From positions 49,019 to 113,018 of the forward strand of contig NZ_LT797700.1 of the NCBI RefSeq assembly GCF_900009135.1: 64,000 nucleotides of DNA, given 5' to 3'. The translations under genes were made by a program, and so were the position numbers. Shown piece by piece: positions 19,373 through 27,218 of the stretch (positions within the stretch are counted from its first letter, which is position 1; the number at the start of each line of letters is the position of its first letter). The notes under the pieces are model-generated. The model saw nothing but the letters and a program-made list of their open reading frames with translations. It was not told the origin of the DNA and did not search any database. Origin of the DNA: Planktothrix sp. PCC 11201. GTDB lineage: Bacteria; Cyanobacteriota; Cyanobacteriia; Cyanobacteriales; Microcoleaceae.

Positions 19373-20347
19373 CTAAATTTGTGGTTTAGGATAATGAGTC
19401 TTAGTTTCTAACACATCATCTAATGTCACATCCCATCTAAATTTATCATAATTCACTTCTCTAACTTTTTTCGCTAAAATAGCAACTCCCCCAAAACCCG
19501 GTTGTGTTGCTAATAATTCTTGAGGTGAATTGACCTGATCTAAATGAAAGCGTAAAGGCGCAAAAAGACCCGATTTTATAATTTCAAATCCTAAAGCTGG
19601 AGAAAACAATACCCTTAAACCTTCATCAGAAAAACGCCAAAAATCCCAGGGTTTTTCATGGAGAGGCCAAGCGAAATGACTACTGTTATAAGTAATACCA
19701 CCCACTTCAAGCAGTTTGCTAATTTCTCTAGCTGCAATCCAAGGCATTGCTAAATGTTCAAAGACAGAGATAGAAAAAATTGCATCAAATTTTTGATTCC
19801 CAAAGTATTGAGACAGTTTATGAGCATCTCCAACAACATCTGTATTAGAGTCTGGATAATAGTCAAACCCAGTATAAGATTTACAATCAGGAAATAAAGG
19901 GCGCTTGCTGGCACTGCCAGGAGAAACAACGCGCGAACCAATTTCTAAAACGTTTAAGTGATTTTCGTTAACTAAATTAATAAAATCATTAAATAAACCG
20001 CCAGCATCAATATAGTCTATAGGGGGCAGAGGCAATGACCCATCAAAAACAAGTGTTTTTTGATAAGTTTCACCTTGAGCATGAGTATTCAATGTGACTT
20101 GATGTTGGGTTAAGCGCGGGAGATGAACCACAAAACCACAATTTTGGGTTTGATACTGGGGATAAATCGCAGCGACATCAGGACGAGGATACCATGCAGT
20201 AATTGGGACTCTATTCCTATCTACAGAAATTTCTACTTGGTCTAATGCTCCTTTTTTAGAAATAAGCCAGCCTCTAATGGTAATCGAGTAGTCATTTGAC
20301 CACGATTCATCCACTGCTAAAATAATTTTTTCATCTTCTACAAGCAT
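19373..20347 (-). CDS. Ig-like module plus SAM-dependent methyltransferase (copy 2)
   Basis: 324 residues. Residues 1-105 form the GW...RPDV Ig-like module (IRGWLISKKGALDQVEISVD, YPRPDVAAIYP, NCGFVVHLP). Residues about 120-310 form a class I methyltransferase: VLEIGSR replaces the usual glycine-rich motif I, followed by YTGFDYYPDSNTDVVGDAH and FDAIFSISVFEHLAMPW, as in Methyltransf_11-type domains. HEKPWDFWRFSDEG follows. It is a tandem paralogue of the next gene upstream, of identical length, with 23 bases between them. Together they end the - strand operon of the island. The acceptor, probably a sugar hydroxyl in the same glycan, is inferred from context. Confidence 0.78.
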   Translation of the reverse strand: MLVEDEKIILAVDESWSNDYSITIRGWLISKKGALDQVEISVDRNRVPITAWYPRPDVAAIYPQYQTQNCGFVVHLPRLTQHQVTLNTHAQGETYQKTLVFDGSLPLPPIDYIDAGGLFNDFINLVNENHLNVLEIGSRVVSPGSASKRPLFPDCKSYTGFDYYPDSNTDVVGDAHKLSQYFGNQKFDAIFSISVFEHLAMPWIAAREISKLLEVGGITYNSSHFAWPLHEKPWDFWRFSDEGLRVLFSPALGFEIIKSGLFAPLRFHLDQVNSPQELLATQPGFGGVAILAKKVREVNYDKFRWDVTLDDVLETKTHYPKPQI

Positions 20348-20370
20348 CGACTTTTCCTTTATTTTTTCTA

Positions 20371-21345
20371 TTAACGCTGGGGATAATGACTATTCTGATC
20401 TAAGACTTCTTCTAATTTGACATTCCACTTGAATTCATTATAATTTACGGCTTTAACTTTTCTAGCAAGAATGGAAACATGAGTAAAAACAGGAAAACTT
20501 GGTAAACGTTCAAGATTAGGACTTAACTGATCACTATACAAACGGACAGGTTCATGAAAAGCAGATTGAATGACTTCAAATCCCAAAGCAGGTGAAAACA
20601 AAATCTTCAGACCCGCATCACAATACCGCCAAAAATCCCAAGGAAGCTCATGGCTGGGAAAAGCAAAATGGGTTTGGTGAAATGTTACACCCCCTACTTC
20701 AAGCAGTTTACTAATCTCTAATGCTACAACCCAAGGCATTGCTAAATGTTCAAATACTGCTAGAGAAAATATAGCACCAAATTTCTCTTTTTCAAAGTAT
20801 TTAGATAACTGGTGTGCATCTCCTACAACATCTGTATTACTGTCTGGATAATAATCAAATCCTGTGTAAGAAGATGCTCCTTGAAAAAAAACTCTTTGAC
20901 TGTTAGTTCCAGAAACAACCATACGTGAGCCAATTTCTAAAACTTTTAAGTGATTATTATTAACAATTTTGATAAAGTCATGGTAAAGACCAGAACCATC
21001 AGGGAAAATGTTAGGATCAGGTGGCTGTGGTAATGACCCATCAAAGAAAACAGTTTTATTAAAAGTTTTACCTTGACCTTCAGCATTAAATGTAACCTGA
21101 TGTTTCGCAATACGGGGGAGATGAACGACAAAACCACAATTTTTTGTGTAATATAGGGGATATACTGCTTCGACATCTGGACGGGGATGCCAGGAAGTTA
21201 TGAGAACACTATTACCTCCCACAGAAATTTCTACTTTGTCTAAAGCACCCTTTTTTGAAGTAATCCACCCTCTTAAACCGATTGCATGATCATCTGACCA
21301 AGATTCATCTACTGATAAAATCAAGTTTTCGTCTTCTACCAACAT
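20371..21345 (-). CDS. Ig-like module plus SAM-dependent methyltransferase (copy 1)
   Basis: 324 residues, with the same domain order as its neighbour: Ig-like module (1-105; LRGWITSKKGALDKVEISVG, RPDVEAVYP) and methyltransferase (about 120-310; VLEIGSRMV, YTGFDYYPDSNTDVVGDAH, FGAIFSLAVFEHLAMPW). By eye well over half of the residues match the other copy, so this is a gene duplication with some divergence in the C-terminal 50 residues. Differences around the substrate end (HELPWDFWRYCDAG against HEKPWDFWRFSDEG) suggest related but distinct targets. It lies 73 bases after the TPR-GT2-GT2 gene in the direction of transcription. Confidence 0.78.
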   Translation of the reverse strand: MLVEDENLILSVDESWSDDHAIGLRGWITSKKGALDKVEISVGGNSVLITSWHPRPDVEAVYPLYYTKNCGFVVHLPRIAKHQVTFNAEGQGKTFNKTVFFDGSLPQPPDPNIFPDGSGLYHDFIKIVNNNHLKVLEIGSRMVVSGTNSQRVFFQGASSYTGFDYYPDSNTDVVGDAHQLSKYFEKEKFGAIFSLAVFEHLAMPWVVALEISKLLEVGGVTFHQTHFAFPSHELPWDFWRYCDAGLKILFSPALGFEVIQSAFHEPVRLYSDQLSPNLERLPSFPVFTHVSILARKVKAVNYNEFKWNVKLEEVLDQNSHYPQR

Positions 21346-21418
21346 ATCCCCATTCCCTATATTTAAGTTTCAAGAATCTAAGCGATCAGAATTAATTAAA
21401 GGATTCATGTATTTGTAT

Positions 21419-24400
21419 TTAATCCTGAACCTTAATACTAAAGTTCTGACAAACTCTTGTCAAGTGAGGACTATAACAAGGGTCATTATCAATATACTTG
21501 TGCCAACGTCCTTCAATGATTTTTGATTCTCGGTTTAGGCGTTCTTTCTTTTCCGGTGTATCTTCATAACCTCGACTTTTTGATTCATGATGATAAAGTG
21601 TAACATGAGGTAAGTACAAATTACGATAACCTTTATTTAGCATTTTTAAACACAAATCTACATCATTATAAGCTACGGTCAACTGTTCATCAAAACCTCC
21701 AATTTGTTCAAATACTTCTCGCCGACACATCAAGCAAGCTCCTGTAACCGCAGAAACATTATTAAACCCAATAACATTGCCAAAATATCCAGGGATATCA
21801 GAAGACATGGCATAATACCCATGACCAGCAACCCCACCTAAACCCATCACAACTCCGGCGTGTTGAATCGTATTATCTGGGAATAATAATAATGCTCCTA
21901 CCGCACCGATTTGAGGACGTTGGACTTGTTCTACCATCGCATTCATCCAGTCAGGATTAATCACTTCGGTATCATTATTTAAGAATAGCAGATAATCTCC
22001 CGTTGCTTGACTGACTCCATAATTATTAATGATGGAGAAGTTAAAGGGAATATCTAAACGATAACATTTAAACCGTGAGGGTTCCTGAGAACTCCACTTA
22101 GAAAACACTTTAAATGTATAGTCTTGAACACTGCCATTATCAATCACAATCACTTCATAGTTAGGATAGGTTGTTAGAGTAAAAATAGACTCTAAACATC
22201 GGTCTAAAACTTCTCCTAAATCTCTTGTTGGAATAATGATGCTAACCTTCTTATCATCCGTAATTTCATACCGGACTAAATGATGTCCTAAAAACCCTGG
22301 AACTCCTGTTACTATTCCTGTTTCTCCTCGTCTATCTATAGCATCCTGAATCGCTTTTTCTGACGCTTCATAAGCATAGGGTTTGGCTTCACTTCCCCCT
22401 GCGGTGGAGCCGGAGTGCATTCGCCAGTGATATAAAACTTTGGGAATATGGGCAATTTTTTGAGTTTTTTCGGTAAATCTCAACACTAAATCATAATCTT
22501 GAGCGCCTTCATATCCGATTCTAAAACCTTTAATTTCTTCTATAATAGAACGTCGGTAGGTTCCTAAATGACAGGTGTACATCCGTGACAAAAAGGATTC
22601 AGGACACCATTCCGGTTTGAAGTAAGGATTAATTAAGTTACCATTGGGACTAATTTTATCTTCATCGGAATAAATCATATCTAAATCAGGATTCCGATTT
22701 AATAATAAAGCGACTTCATACAACCCATCGGGAGTAATTAAATCATCATGATCCAATAGGGTAATAAATTCTCCAGTTGCTAATTCTAATGCTGAGTTAG
22801 AGGATGCAGAAATATGACCATTTTCTGTTCTATAAATAACTTTTATTCGATAATCTTTAGCTTGATATTCTTCTAAAACCTTCTTGACATGGGGAGAGGG
22901 AGAAGCATCATCAGCAATACAAAATTCCCAGTGGGGATAAATTTGATTAATCACAGATTCTATGGCTTCTCGGAGAAATTCTTCTGGGGTATTATAAACA
23001 GGCATAATCACGCTGAATACGGGTTTATACCTGAATAATTCCATCGTTTCTGCCATTTTTCTTAAATCTGCTGCTCTGGGAAAGTTCTTTTCTCGCCAGA
23101 GTTTGTACATATAATCTTCAACTAAAATATGCTCTAAAAGTGCTGTTTTTAAGCCGTTGAAATCAATTCCTAATGCGGGATCAAGTTCGGATGCTCGTCG
23201 ATAATGATGTAGAGAATCTTCTATTTTACCTTGTTTAGCAAGTGCTGTTGCTAAGTTACAATGTGACCAACCAAAATGGGGGTTAATTTCTAAGCATTTG
23301 CGGTAAGTTGCGATCGCTTCTTCTGCATTACCTTGTTTTTCTAAAGTATCACCTAAATTATGATAAGACCAGTAAAAACCAGGATTGAATTCAATCGCTT
23401 TTTTATAAGATAAAACCGCTTGTTCAAATTTCTTTTGGCGTTGTCGAATATCCCCTAAATTGTGATAGGAACCAAAAAAATCAGGGTTTAACTCAATCGC
23501 TTTTTGATAGGTTTTTGCTGCTTCTTCTAACTTACCAATTTTTTCTAAAGGTTCTCCTAGCCGATGATAAATATCCGATGAATTTGGGTTAATTTCTAAG
23601 GCTTTCTGGTAAATCGCGATCGCATCTTCAAACTCACTCATCCTGACAAATGCTTCTCCCAACTTTAGTAATAGTTCAAAGTCTCGGGGGTCAGCATCTT
23701 TAACTTTTTTATAATAAATCAGAGCTTGTTCACGCTGATTTTTATTCCATGATAGATTAGCGTATTTCCAACATAAATCTAGGTTATCTGGCTGGGATTT
23801 TAATAACGTTTGATAAGCTTCAATATCATCACCATTAAGTTCTATCGTTTTTTGATAATATTGATTTGCTTTTTGTAAATCGCCTGGGGTTCCTCGGTGT
23901 TTTAAAGCATCGGCTAACCGAGGATAAATATTGGTTAAATTAGGGTTCAATTCTAATACTTTGGAATAGGAAGCGATCGCAGCGTCCCATCGTTCTAATT
24001 TAGCTAAAACCTCCGCAAAACTCTGATGACATTCGGCTGAATCAGGATTTAATACAATTGCTTGGGAATAAGCAGAAACTGCATTTTCCCATTGATTGAG
24101 TTGAGCAAAAACATTACCTAAACCGTGATGAAATATCGCTGCATTAGGTTTAATTTGAATAGCTTGGGAATAGGCATCAATGGCTTGATTCAACTGTTGA
24201 CAATGACAATAAACATCTCCCAGTGCATGATAGATTTCTGGTGATTTAGGATTAAATTCTACAGCTTCTAACAATATCTTTAAGGCATCTTCAAACAAAC
24301 CTTTTTGAACTAATATTTTACCTAATATTCCATAAGCATCTCCTAAATTGGGATTGAGATCAATCGCTTTTCGACAAGAATCTATGGCCTCATCCAGTTG

Positions 24401-24883
24401 ACCCCTTTGGGCTAAGGCTTCTCCTAAATATTGATAAGCGATCGCATCTTCTGAATTAAGTTCCAGAGCTTTCTGATAGCAACTAATTGCTTGTTCTAAT
24501 TCACCTTGTTTAAATAGGGCTTTCCCTAAACTATTATAAAATTCTGTCACATTAGGATTAATAGCGATCGCACATTTTAACGCCTTAATTGTATCTGGTA
24601 AATTTCCCAATTTTAATAAAACTTCTGCTAATTGATAATGTGACCAAGCTGAATCATTATTTAATTCAATAGCACGCTGAAAAGCTTGCATTGCCTCTGA
24701 TAGTTGATTATTTTCTGCTAACACTTCCCCTAAATTATGGTAAACCCAATGAAAATCAGGGCTTAATTGCGCTACTCTACGATAAGCAATAATAGCAGCT
24801 TGCAATTGACCCGATTGTTTCAGTTGATTGGCTTCTTCAAGTAAATTCGTAGCTGTTTTGAAGTTGTTGGATTTAGATAGCAT
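21419..24883 (-). CDS. TPR protein fused to two family-2 glycosyltransferase domains
   Basis: 1154 residues. Residues 9-585 are about 16-17 TPRs. A helical linker (585-620) leads to GT2 domain A (622-830; FSVIMPVYNTPEEFLREAI, LLDHDDLITPDG with the DxD-type site, SDEDKI, GAQDYDLVLR) and GT2 domain B (880-1110; VSIIIPTRDLGEVLDRCLES, FLNNDTEV, GFDEQLTVAYNDVDLC). Tandem GT2 pairs of this kind occur in enzymes that add rhamnose or alternating sugars to surface polysaccharides. The TPR array probably holds a protein acceptor or partner. It is the intact version of the arrangement that is split by a frameshift in the next gene pair upstream. Confidence 0.88.
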   Translation of the reverse strand: MLSKSNNFKTATNLLEEANQLKQSGQLQAAIIAYRRVAQLSPDFHWVYHNLGEVLAENNQLSEAMQAFQRAIELNNDSAWSHYQLAEVLLKLGNLPDTIKALKCAIAINPNVTEFYNSLGKALFKQGELEQAISCYQKALELNSEDAIAYQYLGEALAQRGQLDEAIDSCRKAIDLNPNLGDAYGILGKILVQKGLFEDALKILLEAVEFNPKSPEIYHALGDVYCHCQQLNQAIDAYSQAIQIKPNAAIFHHGLGNVFAQLNQWENAVSAYSQAIVLNPDSAECHQSFAEVLAKLERWDAAIASYSKVLELNPNLTNIYPRLADALKHRGTPGDLQKANQYYQKTIELNGDDIEAYQTLLKSQPDNLDLCWKYANLSWNKNQREQALIYYKKVKDADPRDFELLLKLGEAFVRMSEFEDAIAIYQKALEINPNSSDIYHRLGEPLEKIGKLEEAAKTYQKAIELNPDFFGSYHNLGDIRQRQKKFEQAVLSYKKAIEFNPGFYWSYHNLGDTLEKQGNAEEAIATYRKCLEINPHFGWSHCNLATALAKQGKIEDSLHHYRRASELDPALGIDFNGLKTALLEHILVEDYMYKLWREKNFPRAADLRKMAETMELFRYKPVFSVIMPVYNTPEEFLREAIESVINQIYPHWEFCIADDASPSPHVKKVLEEYQAKDYRIKVIYRTENGHISASSNSALELATGEFITLLDHDDLITPDGLYEVALLLNRNPDLDMIYSDEDKISPNGNLINPYFKPEWCPESFLSRMYTCHLGTYRRSIIEEIKGFRIGYEGAQDYDLVLRFTEKTQKIAHIPKVLYHWRMHSGSTAGGSEAKPYAYEASEKAIQDAIDRRGETGIVTGVPGFLGHHLVRYEITDDKKVSIIIPTRDLGEVLDRCLESIFTLTTYPNYEVIVIDNGSVQDYTFKVFSKWSSQEPSRFKCYRLDIPFNFSIINNYGVSQATGDYLLFLNNDTEVINPDWMNAMVEQVQRPQIGAVGALLLFPDNTIQHAGVVMGLGGVAGHGYYAMSSDIPGYFGNVIGFNNVSAVTGACLMCRREVFEQIGGFDEQLTVAYNDVDLCLKMLNKGYRNLYLPHVTLYHHESKSRGYEDTPEKKERLNRESKIIEGRWHKYIDNDPCYSPHLTRVCQNFSIKVQD

Positions 24884-25062
24884 TTTTGATTTTTCCTGAA
24901 TTTAACTGAGTCATGATGTTGTTGCGCTTTAGCGCTCTGGGTAGGGGCGATTACTCCTTTGTGTATGCGAGGTCATTATCAACACCTACTTATCTGTAAA
25001 AAAATGACGGCGTATATAGTTGATTAACTGTTAACTTTCAACTCTTACACTAATTACTGATT

Positions 25063-25089
25063 GGTGCGTGCGAAAAGCTCTTACGCACC
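25063..25089. repeat. Small inverted repeat in the gap between two GT2 genes
   Basis: GGTGCGT and ACGCACC, 13 bases apart. This form (GGTGCGT...ACGCACC) is common between cyanobacterial genes. It may mark a 3' end or an mRNA processing point inside the operon. Confidence 0.45.
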
Positions 25090-25095
25090 CTAAAT

Positions 25096-27060
25096 TTAAG
25101 GGTTAATCTTTAGTTTTACTTTTGCAAATTTAGCATAAGTTCCCTCTTTTAGAACAGCTTGGAATAACAATTCTGTTTGTTCAGACAAATTTCTGAGTTC
25201 AATTGTTTCGCAAAATCCACAAAACTCTGAATTTAGGTTTTCAGGATGTAGTAAACCAACATCAGGACGGGGAAAGTTAGCTGGAATTTCCTTTATTAAC
25301 TGGCCATGATTCCCAATAATTTGAACTGCGGTTATTTTCTCCTGCTGTCCGAGTACCCAACCTTTAAAATTAATTTCGCTAATTCCCCAATAAGTTTTAA
25401 TTTCAGGTTTATCTATCGCACAATCCTGTAACACTATATCATCAAATTCTATAAAATTACCAAAAATTTCTACTTCAGCAAATTGCCTTAAACTATAATC
25501 AGATGCGGATAACGTTAAATTATGATTATAGCAAGGATCGTGATCAACATAGCGTTGCCATCTTTGCCGAGTAATTGTCACTTCCTGCATAAATCGTTCT
25601 AGCTTATCTGGTGTTGTATCATAACCCCGACTCTTGGATTCATCATGATATAAAACAACGTGGGGTAAATAAATATTCCGATAGCCCTGTTCAACTATTT
25701 TTAAGCAGAAATCAACATCATTATAAGCCACGGCTAACTGTTCATCAAACCCTCCCACTTGTGTAAATATTTCTCGCCGACACATCAAACAAGCTGCCGT
25801 CACCGCCGAATAATTACTAATAGAAATAATTTGACCATAATATCCGGGGTCTGTTTCCGATGCCATCCGGTGACTATGGGCGGCAAAATGACCAATTCCC
25901 ACCACAACACCAGCGTGTTGAACGATTTTATCAGGATAACGCAATAACGCACCCACCGCACCAATAGAAGGCCGTTGCGCCTGTTCTAGCATGGCATTAA
26001 TCCAATCAGGATAAATCACTTCGGTATCATTATTTAAGAATAGCAAATAATCCCCGGTGGCTTTACTAACGGCGTAGTTATTAATCTTAGAAAAATTGAA
26101 AGGAATATCTAAAGAATAATATCTAAACCGATTCGGTTCTTTTTCTTGCCATTTTTCTAAAATTTCCTGGGTTTGTACTTCCGTACTTCCGTTATCAATG
26201 ACAATCACTTCATAATCAGGATAGATACTTAGGGTAAAGATAGATTCCAAACAGCGATTTAAGATTTTTCCTAAGTCTTTAGTCGGAATAATAATACTAA
26301 CCCGTTTGTAATCTAAAATTTTATAGCGAACTTGATAATGTCCTAAATACATCGGCACATCTTTAACAATTCCGGGTTCTCCCCTGCGGTTAATTGCATC
26401 TTGTAACGCCCGTTTAGCGGCTTCATAAGCATAGGGTTTCGCCTCAGTACCTCCGGCGGCAGAACTATTATGAATTCGCCAATGATAGAGGATTTTAGGA
26501 ATATGAAAAATCTTATCGGTTTTTTCGGTAAATCTCAAGACTAAATCATAATCTTGACTGCCTTCATATCCAGTTCTAAATCCTCCAATTTGACTAATAA
26601 TTTCCCGGCGATAAACTCCAAAATGACAGGTATACATCCGAGATAAAAAGGAATCAGGACACCAATCAGGTTTAAAGAAATGACCCGTTAATTCTCCCTT
26701 TTCATTCAGTTTATCCTCATCGGAATAAATCATATCCGCGACGGGATTTTGATTCAATAAACTCACGACTTCATATAAAGCATCGGGAGTCAAAACATCA
26801 TCATGATCTAATAAACCGATAAATTCTCCCGTTGCTAACTCTAAAGCAGAATTAGAAGTTACAGAAATATGACCGTTTTTAGTTCTAAAAACGACTTTAA
26901 TTCGGCTATCTTTCTGTTGATATGCTTCTAATATGGGTTTGATATGGGCTGCAGGAGAGGCGTCATCCGCAATACACAATTCCCAATTAGAATAAACCTG
27001 ATCTAACACCGATTGAATCGCTTCATGTAGAAACGTTTCAGGGGTGTTATAAACAGGCAT
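25096..27060 (-). CDS. Double GT2 glycosyltransferase with C-terminal Ig-like module (5' part probably in the -1 frame)
   Basis: The ATG frame gives 654 residues: GT2 domain A (1-215; LLDHDDVLTPDA, SDEDKL, GSQDYDLVLR), GT2 domain B (about 260-490; VSIIIPTKDLGKILNRCLES, FLNNDTEV, GFDEQLAVAYNDVDFC) and an Ig-like GW...RPDV module (about 550-654; FKGWVLGQQ, FPRPDVGLLHP). Both GT2 domains parallel those of the neighbouring 1154-residue gene. The ATG start cuts the first beta-strand of domain A: the open frame upstream reads YQPLISIIMPVYNTP. It continues 56 codons without a stop or an ATG/GTG/TTG, to an A AAA AAG slip site at the end of the TPR gene. I think the true product is a TPR-GT2-GT2-Ig fusion of about 1550 residues, or the gene is recently split. 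Confidence 0.8.
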   Translation of the reverse strand: MPVYNTPETFLHEAIQSVLDQVYSNWELCIADDASPAAHIKPILEAYQQKDSRIKVVFRTKNGHISVTSNSALELATGEFIGLLDHDDVLTPDALYEVVSLLNQNPVADMIYSDEDKLNEKGELTGHFFKPDWCPDSFLSRMYTCHFGVYRREIISQIGGFRTGYEGSQDYDLVLRFTEKTDKIFHIPKILYHWRIHNSSAAGGTEAKPYAYEAAKRALQDAINRRGEPGIVKDVPMYLGHYQVRYKILDYKRVSIIIPTKDLGKILNRCLESIFTLSIYPDYEVIVIDNGSTEVQTQEILEKWQEKEPNRFRYYSLDIPFNFSKINNYAVSKATGDYLLFLNNDTEVIYPDWINAMLEQAQRPSIGAVGALLRYPDKIVQHAGVVVGIGHFAAHSHRMASETDPGYYGQIISISNYSAVTAACLMCRREIFTQVGGFDEQLAVAYNDVDFCLKIVEQGYRNIYLPHVVLYHDESKSRGYDTTPDKLERFMQEVTITRQRWQRYVDHDPCYNHNLTLSASDYSLRQFAEVEIFGNFIEFDDIVLQDCAIDKPEIKTYWGISEINFKGWVLGQQEKITAVQIIGNHGQLIKEIPANFPRPDVGLLHPENLNSEFCGFCETIELRNLSEQTELLFQAVLKEGTYAKFAKVKLKINP

Positions 27061-27096
27061 GATAATACTAATCAGGGGTTGATAGCTAAAATCCGT

Positions 27097-27141
27097 CGTA
27101 GTAAGCCCTTCAGGGCTATAAGGCGTGAACGCCTCACTACG
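27097..27141. repeat. 45-bp palindromic repeat inside the open frame
   Basis: The ends CGTAGTAAG and CTCACTACG are inverted (one mismatch). Inside lie two further palindromes, AGCCCTTCAGGGCT and GGCGTGAACGCC. The element reads through in the -1 frame, 45 bases being 15 codons, and sits in the linker between TPR and GT2 regions. It looks like an intergenic cyanobacterial repeat that landed in frame. Confidence 0.75.
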
Positions 27142-27218
27142 GGTTGTGTTGTATTTTAGCCATGCCTGATAGAGTTGATCATACTCGGATTGAGATTGGG
27201 AGACGGAAAAGTAGGGGG

